Assembly: GCF_002154225.1 (NCBI RefSeq)
Contig: NZ_MTSE01000012.1
Location: 103,573 to 167,572 of the forward strand
DNA: 64,000 nt
Source of the DNA: Hymenobacter crusticola
GTDB lineage: Bacteria > Bacteroidota > Bacteroidia > Cytophagales > Hymenobacteraceae
Direction: 5' to 3'
Shown here: positions 25,915-33,650 of the stretch, in pieces
Layout of the letters: every line of letters starts with the position of its first letter
How positions within the stretch are numbered: the first letter of the stretch is position 1
Notes under the pieces: generated by a model
The model's input: the letters and a program-made list of their open reading frames with translations, nothing else
What the model was told of the DNA's origin: nothing
Databases searched by the model: none
Position numbers and translations under genes: made by a program

Positions 25915-27159
25915 CTATTTGATAGTCAGCTCGGAGGCTTGCTCGTAGTTTTTCATGTCGCTGATGAGCAACTCATCGCCGGCTTGCAAACCACTGATTA
26001 CCTGCACGTAGTCGAAGTTGGAGTCGCCGAAGCGCACGGTACGGCGCGTGGCTACGCCGTCGCGCACCACGAACACGGTTTGCTCGTGGCCCCCTTGGTA
26101 AAAAGGCCCATTTTTCACCCGTAGCGCGTTGCGGTGGGCGCGCGTCACCACGTACACGTCGGCCCGCAGATTGGCCCGCAAGGCCGGGTGGTTGTTCTGG
26201 TCGAGCTGGGCGTAGAAGGTCATCACGCCCTTGTCGGCGGCCGGACTAATGGAGCTGATGGTGCCGCGCAAATCGGTGCCGTTGAGGCGCACCAGCACAG
26301 CGTCGCCCACGTGGAGCGAATCGGCGTAGGTGTCGGCAATGGTGCCGCGCACCCGGAAGGAGCTCAGGTCGGCGATGCGCGCTACCACTTGGCCCTGGTT
26401 CACGGTGGAGCCAATGTCTTCGTTCACCCACGTCAGCACGCCGGCTTGGCCCGCGCTGATGTTAGCATTGCGCAGCTTCTGCGCTAGCTCCGAGATGTTG
26501 CGGTCCTGAATTTGGCGAGTGTACACCAGGCCTAGCTCGTCGGCTTGGTTGGACCGGCGCTGGTTCTGAATCTGCCGGCGCACACGTTGCAACTCCAGGT
26601 CGGCAATCTTCAGGTTGAGCTCCGCCTGGCGCACATCTTCCGGCGTACCCGAGCCGATGCTGAGCAGGTTTTGCTCGTCGCGCAACGTAGATTGCAGGCT
26701 GCGTACCTTCTCCTGCTGCACCTTCTCCTGCGACTGTAAGTCGTTGAGGCTGCGCTCCAAGGAAAGGGCTAGTACATTGCTTTTATTGCGATTTTGTAAT
26801 TGCTCGTCTTGCAGCTTCGCTAGCTCGCTACCAGTCAGATCTTTATCTAGCTCTAGGATGGTTTGCCCAGGTTTTACCTTCGCCCCGGCCGTGAGTAACA
26901 CCTGGCGAATGGTCGACTGAATAGGGCTGGTTACGACGGCTTCGTGGGCCGGAATTATCAGCCCGCTTGCGGTGAGCGAGGCTTCTACGTCGCCGTTTTC
27001 GACGGTAGCCATCAGGATGTCTTCGCGCTTAACGCTCGGTTTCATCACGCCGCGAAACGCCCACAACCCAACAGCTACCACAACAAGCGTAGCGAGCACC
27101 AGCAGCCAGCGCCGCTGCCGACGCTTGGCTTGAATGACGGGGGAAATAGCTCTGTCCAT
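25915..27159 (-). CDS. HlyD/MacA-type periplasmic adaptor of the ABC exporter
   Basis: 414 residues. A short cytoplasmic N-terminus and one helix (about 19-36) anchor it in the inner membrane. A lipoyl half (TASGLIIPAHEAVVTSPIQS) precedes a coiled-coil hairpin at about 105-210, then the second lipoyl half (GQAGVLTWVNEDIGSTVNQGQ) and barrel domains. It is the first gene of an operon with the TolC gene. Its leader has a sigma-54-like promoter about 40 bases before the ATG and the same dyad found before the ABC operon. Confidence 0.9.
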   Translation of the reverse strand: MDRAISPVIQAKRRQRRWLLVLATLVVVAVGLWAFRGVMKPSVKREDILMATVENGDVEASLTASGLIIPAHEAVVTSPIQSTIRQVLLTAGAKVKPGQTILELDKDLTGSELAKLQDEQLQNRNKSNVLALSLERSLNDLQSQEKVQQEKVRSLQSTLRDEQNLLSIGSGTPEDVRQAELNLKIADLELQRVRRQIQNQRRSNQADELGLVYTRQIQDRNISELAQKLRNANISAGQAGVLTWVNEDIGSTVNQGQVVARIADLSSFRVRGTIADTYADSLHVGDAVLVRLNGTDLRGTISSISPAADKGVMTFYAQLDQNNHPALRANLRADVYVVTRAHRNALRVKNGPFYQGGHEQTVFVVRDGVATRRTVRFGDSNFDYVQVISGLQAGDELLISDMKNYEQASELTIK

Positions 27160-27194
27160 TTCTAAGCAGGAGGAAGGTGAATTCCTATCTACTT

Positions 27195-27211
27195 AGCCAA
27201 GGCCAATGCCA
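27195..27211 (-). promoter_or_regulatory. Sigma-54-like promoter of the HlyD-TolC operon
   Basis: The minus strand reads TGGCATTGGCCTTGGCT: TGGCA at -24, N5-type spacing and TTGG at -12, with one deviation from TTGC. It shares TGG, A and the CTTGGCT end with the element at 14228-14244. It lies 36-52 bases before the HlyD start, a normal distance for a short leader. Confidence 0.6.
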
Positions 27212-27276
27212 TGTTTTCAACTGCTTGTATTTCAGATTATTACAAGCATATAAACACACTACACGCTTGTAAATAG

Positions 27277-27292
27277 TGTCCACTTTTGGACA
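27277..27292. promoter_or_regulatory. Upstream activator dyad TGTCC-N6-GGACA (copy 2)
   Basis: TGTCC-ACTTTT-GGACA, followed by AAGGTGTACG. It is 66 bases from the first T of the adjacent -24 element, exactly as at 14310-14325. The N6 spacers differ (ATAACC versus ACTTTT) while the half-sites and the right flank are kept, as expected for a protein-binding site. Confidence 0.7.
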
Positions 27293-27317
27293 AGGTGTAC
27301 GGAAATGTTGGGGCCCC

Positions 27318-27580
27318 GCTCAACCGGATTTATAATCTTCTATGAGCGCCACTTGGATGACCGTTCGAGCGTAGCTACCCGCTTTGCGGGCAGGAATTAC
27401 GAATCCTCAGCTCCTTACAGCCAGATTATAAATCCGGGAGAGCTAGGTCAAATTACAAATTCGGTCATGCTAACCCGTAGCGCGAAGCTAGCGCTACGCG
27501 TATCGTTGCACCACTAATCGTGCATTAACCTAGGTACCGGTCGTTGAACGGTACGCGCCAGCTTCGCGCTACAGATTCCG
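27318..27580. repeat. Repeat cassette with two inverted repeats
   Basis: Pair one: 15-bp perfect arms CCGGATTTATAATCT (27324-27338) and complement (27423-27437). Pair two: GTAGCGCGAAGCT (27477-27489) and complement (27560-27572). Between them are short direct and inverted copies of GCGCTACG and AATTACGAATCC-like words. The stretch has no credible gene; the 70-codon frame crossing it follows the repeats. It looks like a dispersed intergenic element. Confidence 0.6.
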
Positions 27581-27606
27581 TATACGTATGCTCTAATCTT
27601 CTCCTT

Positions 27607-28188
27607 ATGCGCCTTCGCTCGTTTCACTTATTTCTTTTTGCTTTTCTTAGCCTGGCCGCTACGCCAAACAAGCTCATTGTACCGGGCCACAGCCTCGGCA
27701 ATATCGCTTTGGGTGCTAGCCCCGAAACACTAGAGCAGCTAGGCAAGCCTGCTACCAGCGACGCGGCCATGCAAAAAGCGTGGGCCACATGGTATGGCAA
27801 GCCCACCGCCTCTCATCTGCCGCCCACGCAGCTCGATGTGTACACCGCCGCCACGGGTCCTGATATGCGCAAAACCATTCAGATGGTGCGCGCCACCTCT
27901 TCGTGGTTTCGCACAAGTACGGGGCTGCACAACGGCTCTACCCTAGCCAGCATTCGTCACGCGTATAGCTCACTTAGCCTAACAACCTCCTACGCTCCTA
28001 CCCCAAAAGCTAGCCCACACTACATCTACGACAACGCCAAAGCCGGTATTGCCTTCGAAATGGATGGCAAGGCGGCTACCAGTCATTGCGTGGCAATCAT
28101 CCTGCATCTGCCGGGCAAAGCCACGGCGAGCACCTACATGGCGATGACGCAGTACTTACAACTCATCAACCAGCGGGCTGCTAAATAG
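27607..28188 (+). CDS. Exported protein of unknown function
   Basis: 193 residues from the ATG at 27607, where a signal peptide begins (MRLRSFHLFLFAFLSLAA). The mature part has HSLGNIALGASPETLEQLGKP near its N-terminus, a pattern seen in exported proteins of unknown function. A later segment is AGIAFEMDGKAATSHCVAIILH. No catalytic motif is recognised. The upstream extension to 27544 lies in repeat sequence and is not credible. A hairpin follows the stop. Confidence 0.65.
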   Translation: MRLRSFHLFLFAFLSLAATPNKLIVPGHSLGNIALGASPETLEQLGKPATSDAAMQKAWATWYGKPTASHLPPTQLDVYTAATGPDMRKTIQMVRATSSWFRTSTGLHNGSTLASIRHAYSSLSLTTSYAPTPKASPHYIYDNAKAGIAFEMDGKAATSHCVAIILHLPGKATASTYMAMTQYLQLINQRAAK

Positions 28189-28197
28189 CCTCTTTGC

Positions 28198-28228
28198 CAG
28201 AAGAACGCTATAGAGAGGCATTCTTCTG
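28198..28228. terminator. Hairpin between convergent genes
   Basis: CAGAAGAACGC pairs with GCATTCTTCTG (one mismatch) across a 9-base loop, between the stops of two convergent genes for exported proteins. Confidence 0.6.
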
Positions 28229-28236
28229 ACAACCCG

Positions 28237-28905
28237 TTACTTGCGCCGTAGCGTAGGGGCATTACGCCACGCGGCTATGTCCGAGGCGTAGATTTCTGCT
28301 TTGTCGGCATCTTTACCTATGCCAATGAGCACCGCAAAATTCTGCTGACGGGGGGTAGTTGGCAGAAATTCGTAGGCACCGTAGGCAGTTTGCGTTTTGG
28401 TATCGACGGGCACTTCGGCGGCGGTGTAGAAGCTAGGGTTCAGGTCGGCGGTGCCTGTGGTGCGGGCCAACGACTTACTGGCCTGCTTTACTTCGGCGGT
28501 GTAGCGGATGGTGGAATAGTTCTGGCGCGTCACCGTCAGTTGGTAAGTGCGGCCCTGAGCCGCGCCAGTGTAGGTAATGGGCTGTTGCTCGGGCAAGTCA
28601 GCGGGAAAGGCAATAGAATCTGTATCACTCAGAATCAGCCACTTGCCGCGCACGGCATACGATTCGCGCTGGATACTTTCCTTTAACCCCCGAATGAAGC
28701 TAGGGGAGAAATGCGCCGTGTCGAGCGCCGCCAGGCGGTAGGTTGGCTTGCGCGCCGCGGGTGCCGCAGCCGGCGCCACGACTTCCTGATTGATCTTCTC
28801 GGCGCTAGGCTGCGCTTGCTCCTGTTCGAGACTTTTGTTGCTGGTGCAGGCGGTAGCCAGCAGCCCTAGCAACAGGGCACTGGTAAAGAGAGAATTGAAG
28901 TTCAT
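28237..28905 (-). CDS. Lipoprotein of unknown function
   Basis: 222 residues from the ATG at 28905. The lipobox is LLATAC, followed by TSNKSLEQEQAQ. After an Ala/Pro linker the protein has a compact C-terminal domain with YRLAALDTAHFSPSFIRGLK and YEFLPTTPRQQNFAVLIGIG. I do not recognise a family. An upstream in-frame extension of 40 residues is not credible. Confidence 0.65.
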   Translation of the reverse strand: MNFNSLFTSALLLGLLATACTSNKSLEQEQAQPSAEKINQEVVAPAAAPAARKPTYRLAALDTAHFSPSFIRGLKESIQRESYAVRGKWLILSDTDSIAFPADLPEQQPITYTGAAQGRTYQLTVTRQNYSTIRYTAEVKQASKSLARTTGTADLNPSFYTAAEVPVDTKTQTAYGAYEFLPTTPRQQNFAVLIGIGKDADKAEIYASDIAAWRNAPTLRRK

Positions 28906-29341
28906 GCAGGACGGTAACGCAAGTAGCCCAGGGCTGGTTAGGATGCGGGTAAAGGTAAGTCCAAAATGGACGCTCACGGCCCCAGTGCCTTGGTCGCTCA
29001 AACAGCGGTAGTCAGAACCAGGCACCAGGGCGATAACGCTCGACCTAGGCTGGCCGGCTAGTTAAGTGCGGCTGCACCGGACAATGATACTTATACCAGC
29101 ATTCTACACAAACTTTACCCAGTAAGAATCGTACGTTCTTAACTGTCGAGCCTAGGCGCAGTCAATTGCTATATAGGTCTGCTAATCTGACAATTAAGAA
29201 TGAGTCTAAGTTAAGCGTCACGCTAAACAAGTCGACTTCTGGTGCTGTTGGTTTTTATAAGGTTGGTGCGCGTAGCAGCTAAAGAAGTTGCCTAGCAGCC
29301 CTCCTCCCCTTTTGTCCTCTCTTTTTCAAGCGGTTACTTTC
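28906..29341. other. Divergent intergenic region upstream of the molybdenum hydroxylase operon
   Basis: About 435 bases with no credible gene, AT-rich in its centre. It holds a dyad TAAGAA-N7-TTCTTA (29123-29141) that could be a regulator site, and TAAGAA recurs once more about 65 bases further on. Promoters for both the lipoprotein and the hydroxylase operon must lie here. Confidence 0.5.
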
Positions 29342-29968
29342 ATGTCAGATAATTTCCCACCCGACCAGCGCGGCCCCGCGCCCGAGGATGGCACCCGGCG
29401 CAGCTTTATGAAGCAAGCGGGTGGCATTCTGGGCCTAGCTTTGGCGCCGCCTTTTATCAGCAAAGCCGAACGGCTTACGGCCCTTTCCCGCAAAGTGGAA
29501 GGCGTATCGGAAATGCAGCTAAAGGTGAACGGCACTGTGCGCACCATCCGCGCCGAGCCCCGCGTAACGCTGCTCGATGCCTTGCGCGAACACCTCGACC
29601 TCACGGGTAGCAAGAAAGGCTGCGACCTAGGTCAGTGCGGGGCCTGCACGGTGCTGATTGATGGCCGCCGGGTTAATTCCTGCCTTACCCTGGCCGTGAT
29701 GGCGCAGGGCAAAGAAGTCACGACCATCGAAGGCCTGGCGAAAAATGACGAACTGCACCCGCTGCAAACGGCCTTCATCAAGCACGACGGCTTCCAGTGC
29801 GGCTACTGTACCTCCGGGCAAATTATGTCCGGCGTGGCCTGCATTAACGAAGGCCATGCCAGTTCCGACGACCAATGCCGCGAATGGATGAGCGGCAACT
29901 TGTGCCGCTGCGGCGCTTACCCCAACATCGTAGCCGCCGTGCGTGAAGTTGCCGGCAATAAGAGCTGA
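29342..29968 (+). CDS. Molybdenum hydroxylase small subunit, 2x[2Fe-2S], Tat-exported (PaoA/YagT-like)
   Basis: 208 residues from the ATG at 29342. A twin-arginine signal (TRRSFMKQAGGILGLALAPP) directs the folded complex to the periplasm. The plant-type ferredoxin cluster ligands are in GCDLGQCGACTVLIDGRRVNSC. The second cluster ligands are in CGYCTSGQIMSG and CRCGAYPNI. It passes electrons from the molybdenum site to FAD. The operon order (small, FAD, large subunit) and the Tat signal match periplasmic aldehyde oxidoreductase PaoABC more than cytoplasmic xanthine dehydrogenase. Confidence 0.93.
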   Translation: MSDNFPPDQRGPAPEDGTRRSFMKQAGGILGLALAPPFISKAERLTALSRKVEGVSEMQLKVNGTVRTIRAEPRVTLLDALREHLDLTGSKKGCDLGQCGACTVLIDGRRVNSCLTLAVMAQGKEVTTIEGLAKNDELHPLQTAFIKHDGFQCGYCTSGQIMSGVACINEGHASSDDQCREWMSGNLCRCGAYPNIVAAVREVAGNKS

Positions 29969-30058
29969 GCAGTGAGAACCAAGAGCTTATAGCGGTCCAA
30001 CTAACACCGTGCTAAGCCTTTTCTGCAAGCTGAGTTCTCCCTTCTAAGCGCTAATCAA

Positions 30059-31045
30059 ATGAACAATTTCGCCTACCAACAGGTCGACAAGCCGAAGGAC
30101 GCCACGGCCATCCTGCGCGACGACAAGCAAGCGGCTTTCATTGCGGGCGGCACCACGCTCCTCGATCTAATGAAATCCAACATCGAGCAGCACTCGCAGC
30201 TCGTGGATATTAACCTGCTGCCCTTCAAAGGCATCGAGCAAACCAGCGACGGCCTACGCATTGGCGCCTTGGAGCGCATGAGCGACGTGGGCGAAAGCCG
30301 CTTGATCGTGGAGCAGTACCCGGCTATTTCGGAGTCGCTGCTGCTGGCGGCCTCGCCACAACTGCGGAACATGGCCAGCATCGGCGGCAATTTGTTGCAG
30401 CGCACGCGCTGCGGCTACTTCCGCGACCCCGCATTTCCGTGCAACAAGCGCGTGCCCGGCTCGGGCTGCCCCGCCCAGACCGGCGACAACCACAACCTAG
30501 CTATCCTAGGGGTGAGTGACAGCTGCATTGCCAACAGCAACCCCGGCGACCTAGCCGTAGCCCTGATTGCGCTCGATGCGGTTCTGACCTTAGAGAATGC
30601 CAAGGGCAAACAGCGCCGCGTGCCCCTGAACAGTTTCTATCTATTGCCTGGCAAAACGCCGCACAAGGAAAATGTGCTGGAGCCCGGCGAGCTGATTGTG
30701 GCCGTGACGGTACCTGCGGCCGCGCACGCCCGTCGTTCCACCTACCTAAAAGTGCGCGAACGAACCAGCTACGCGTATGCCCTGGCTTCGGCTGCGGTAG
30801 GCCTTGATGTGCAGGGCGGCACGATCCGTTCGGCGCGCGTGGCACTCGGCAGCGTGGGCGCCCAGCCCTGGCGCTCTCCCGAAGCCGAAAAAGTGCTGAC
30901 CGGCGCGCCAGCGACGGAAGCTACTTTCCGGGCCGCTGCGGCCGCGGCTTTGCGCGGTGCTCAGCCGCGCGAGCACAACCGCTACAAGGTAGAGCTAGCG
31001 CAGAACACGCTGGTGCGCGCCCTTACCAATTTAACGAGTGCTTAG
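30059..31045 (+). CDS. Molybdenum hydroxylase FAD subunit with [4Fe-4S] insertion (PaoB/YagS-like)
   Basis: 328 residues. FAD-binding PCMH fold with FIAGGTTLLDLMKSN and ASIGGNLLQRTRC. The stretch RCGYFRDPAFPCNK followed by RVPGSGCPA is the cysteine-rich insertion that binds an extra [4Fe-4S] cluster in PaoB. The C-terminal CO-dehydrogenase-flavoprotein domain is present. It has no signal peptide of its own and presumably travels with the Tat-tagged small subunit. It starts 90 bases after the small-subunit stop. Confidence 0.92.
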   Translation: MNNFAYQQVDKPKDATAILRDDKQAAFIAGGTTLLDLMKSNIEQHSQLVDINLLPFKGIEQTSDGLRIGALERMSDVGESRLIVEQYPAISESLLLAASPQLRNMASIGGNLLQRTRCGYFRDPAFPCNKRVPGSGCPAQTGDNHNLAILGVSDSCIANSNPGDLAVALIALDAVLTLENAKGKQRRVPLNSFYLLPGKTPHKENVLEPGELIVAVTVPAAAHARRSTYLKVRERTSYAYALASAAVGLDVQGGTIRSARVALGSVGAQPWRSPEAEKVLTGAPATEATFRAAAAAALRGAQPREHNRYKVELAQNTLVRALTNLTSA

Positions 31046-31155
31046 TAGTTGGTAGGTAAGCGCTGCGCTTTGGGCAAAACCAGAAGAGTGAAGCTCATTG
31101 CTAAAGCGCTAGAAGCCAATACCAATAACTAGGCACCAAGCACGAAGCACTAAAA

Positions 31156-33489
31156 ATGGATATCGAACCTACTTTCTTTGATTCGCCGGGCGCCGGTGGC
31201 ATTGTGGGCCAGCCCCTCGACCGCGTAGATGGTCGCGACAAGGTGACTGGCAAAGCCCGCTATGCGGCCGAGTTTCCCTTGCCGGGGCTCGTCTATGGGG
31301 TGTTGCGCACCAGCGAGATTGCCAAAGGCAAGATCACGCGCATCGACACGGCGGCTGCCGTTAAGGAGCCGGGCGTTATTGCCATTTTCACCCACGAGAA
31401 CCTGCCTAAGCTCGCCAAGACGCCTAACACGCCTGAGGGCAAAAAGGCCATTGGGGCGCCTATGGGCTTTCTGCCGCTCACCGGCAACGAGATTCACTAC
31501 GCCAATCAGCCGGTAGCAGTGGTCGTGGCCGATACGTTTGAGCGCGCCACCCACGCGGCGTCGCTGGTCAAGGTAAGCTACGAGCAGGCGCAACCTATTG
31601 CCTCTTTCCTTGACCCCAAAGCCGAAATCTTTGACCCGCAAAAGGTGCAGGATGGCAAAACGGACGGCCACACCCGGCGCGGCAACCCCAAGTCGGCGCT
31701 GGCGGCGTCGCCCATCCAGTTGAAGGCCACTTATACCCACGCCATCAACAACCATAACCCCATGGAGCCGGGCTCCACGACGGCTCATTGGGAAGCGGCC
31801 GACCGCGTTACGGTGTACGAATCGACGCAGGGGGTGACCCGCACGCAACAAGCTTTATCAGAAATGCTAGGCTTGCCCCGCGACCAGGTGCGCGTGATTA
31901 CCAAGTATATCGGTGGCGGCTTCGGCTGCAAAGGCTCTTGCTGGCCGCACACCCCCCTCACGGTGCTGGCGGCTAAGGCCATCGGGCGGCCAGTGAAGCT
32001 GGTGCTCACGCGCCCGCAGATGTTCACCAGCATGGGCCACCGCGAAGATCAAACCCAAACGCTGACCCTAGGTGCCACGAAAGAAGGCAAGCTCACGGCG
32101 CTTATTCACGAAAAGACGTCGACCACGTCGCCCTGGGATAACTACGCCGAGTCCAACAGCAAGATTATTGATTTGCTCTACGAGTGCCCCAACTTTGAGG
32201 CCACGTATCAGCTTGCTCGCGCTAATGTGATGACCTCCACGTTTATGCGCGCGCCGGGTGAGGCGCCGGGCTCTTTTGCCATTGAGTGCAGTATGGACGA
32301 CCTAGCCGCCCAACTCGGCATGGACCCCATCCAGCTGCGGCTGCTTAATTACGCTGAGAAAGACCCTAGTACCGGCAAGCCCTGGAGCAGCAAGAGCTTA
32401 AAACAATGCTACGCGCGTGGTGCAGAGCTGTTTGGCTGGAGCAAGCGCAACCCCAAAGCCGGCGCCACCCGCGACGGCAAGTATCTGGTGGGTATGGGGA
32501 TGGCCACGGCCTCCTACCCTGTGCATAACTCCCAGGGCACGGCGCGGGTGCGTCTCTACGCCGACGGCCACGCCGTGGTGCAGAGCGGCGCCACCGACCT
32601 AGGTACCGGCACCTACACCGTCATGACGCAGGTAGCGGCCGATTCGCTGGGCCTGACGGTGGACAAAGTGCGCTTCGAGCTAGGTGATACGCGCCTGCCT
32701 ACGGCACCCAACTCGGGTGGTTCGGTGGCGGCGGGCACAGTGTCGTCGTCTATCTACATGGCTGCGCAAGATGTGTGGCAGAAGCTCACCAAGCTTGCTG
32801 TGCAAGACAAACGTTCGCCTCTCTACCGCGCTAAGCCCGAGGAGGTAACGAATGAGAAAGGGCGCCTCATCTTGAAAAACGACAAGAGCAAGGGCGAAGA
32901 CTTTGCCGCGCTGATGAAACGCCTAGAGCTGACCGACATCGAAGGCACTGGCAACGGCAAGTACGGCGCCGGCTACGAATCGGGTATGGCCGCTAGTGCC
33001 GCCGACTCAGGCCACAAGGACGATGCTGGGCAGCACTCCATGCACTCGTTCGGCACCCACTTCTGCGAGGTGCGCGTCGATCCGGAGCTAGGTACCGTGC
33101 GGGTATCGCGCTGGGTGAGCGTGCACGCGGCAGGTCGCATCCTGAATGCCAAAACGGCGCGCAGCCAAATCATTGGCGGCAGCATCTTTGGCATCGGTTC
33201 GGCGCTGATGGAGCAGACGGTCCGCGACGACCACTTTGCTCGCTACACCAACGCCTCGCTGGCCGACTACCACATTCCCGTCAACGCCGATATTCCGGAA
33301 ATGACCGTGGAATTCATCGACGAGCACGACCCATACATCAATGCGATGGGCGTGAAAGGTATCGGTGAAATATCGATGGTAGGCGTAGCAGCAGCCGTGG
33401 CAAATGCCGTTTTCCACGCCACAGGCAAGCGCATCCGCAGCCTGCCCATCACGCCGGAGAAGGTATTGAACGCGGGCATCGCCTCCTAG
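31156..33489 (+). CDS. Molybdenum hydroxylase large (molybdopterin) subunit (PaoC/YagR-like)
   Basis: 777 residues, full length. Domain I starts at GQPLDRVDGRDKVTGKARYA. Molybdopterin-binding segments include YIGGGFGCKG and FMRAPGEAPGSFAIE, with GTGTYTVMTQVAADSLG further on. The catalytic Glu is in GVKGIGEISMVGVAAA near the C-terminus. The enzyme should oxidise aldehydes or N-heterocycles by hydroxylation; the exact substrate cannot be read from sequence. A long hairpin and then XdhC and MocA-like genes follow, so cofactor maturation is encoded next door. Confidence 0.94.
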   Translation: MDIEPTFFDSPGAGGIVGQPLDRVDGRDKVTGKARYAAEFPLPGLVYGVLRTSEIAKGKITRIDTAAAVKEPGVIAIFTHENLPKLAKTPNTPEGKKAIGAPMGFLPLTGNEIHYANQPVAVVVADTFERATHAASLVKVSYEQAQPIASFLDPKAEIFDPQKVQDGKTDGHTRRGNPKSALAASPIQLKATYTHAINNHNPMEPGSTTAHWEAADRVTVYESTQGVTRTQQALSEMLGLPRDQVRVITKYIGGGFGCKGSCWPHTPLTVLAAKAIGRPVKLVLTRPQMFTSMGHREDQTQTLTLGATKEGKLTALIHEKTSTTSPWDNYAESNSKIIDLLYECPNFEATYQLARANVMTSTFMRAPGEAPGSFAIECSMDDLAAQLGMDPIQLRLLNYAEKDPSTGKPWSSKSLKQCYARGAELFGWSKRNPKAGATRDGKYLVGMGMATASYPVHNSQGTARVRLYADGHAVVQSGATDLGTGTYTVMTQVAADSLGLTVDKVRFELGDTRLPTAPNSGGSVAAGTVSSSIYMAAQDVWQKLTKLAVQDKRSPLYRAKPEEVTNEKGRLILKNDKSKGEDFAALMKRLELTDIEGTGNGKYGAGYESGMAASAADSGHKDDAGQHSMHSFGTHFCEVRVDPELGTVRVSRWVSVHAAGRILNAKTARSQIIGGSIFGIGSALMEQTVRDDHFARYTNASLADYHIPVNADIPEMTVEFIDEHDPYINAMGVKGIGEISMVGVAAAVANAVFHATGKRIRSLPITPEKVLNAGIAS

Positions 33490-33496
33490 ATACAAC

Positions 33497-33563
33497 GTAG
33501 GGCGGGCTTTGTAGTTGATGCTTACGACTATGGAGAAAGCATCAACTACAAAGCCCGCCCTAC
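33497..33563. repeat. Perfect 27-bp inverted repeat inside the hydroxylase cluster
   Basis: Arms 33497-33523 and 33537-33563, core GGGCGGGCTTTGTAGTTGAT, with a 13-base loop. It lies between the large subunit gene and xdhC, so it may lower expression of the maturation genes relative to the structural ones. Confidence 0.8.
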
Positions 33564-33650
33564 AGCCTAGCGCCTTACGCAATCTTGAAACTCTCTTAAC
33601 CTAGCCTTCCGTTTTGCGGTAAAAGCTAGGTATCCGTATTACAGAACCCA

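Noticed and set aside
27305..27517. Frame of 70 codons in the repeat cassette
   Set aside because: It follows inverted repeats, lacks any protein-like pattern and is not preserved outside the repeat.
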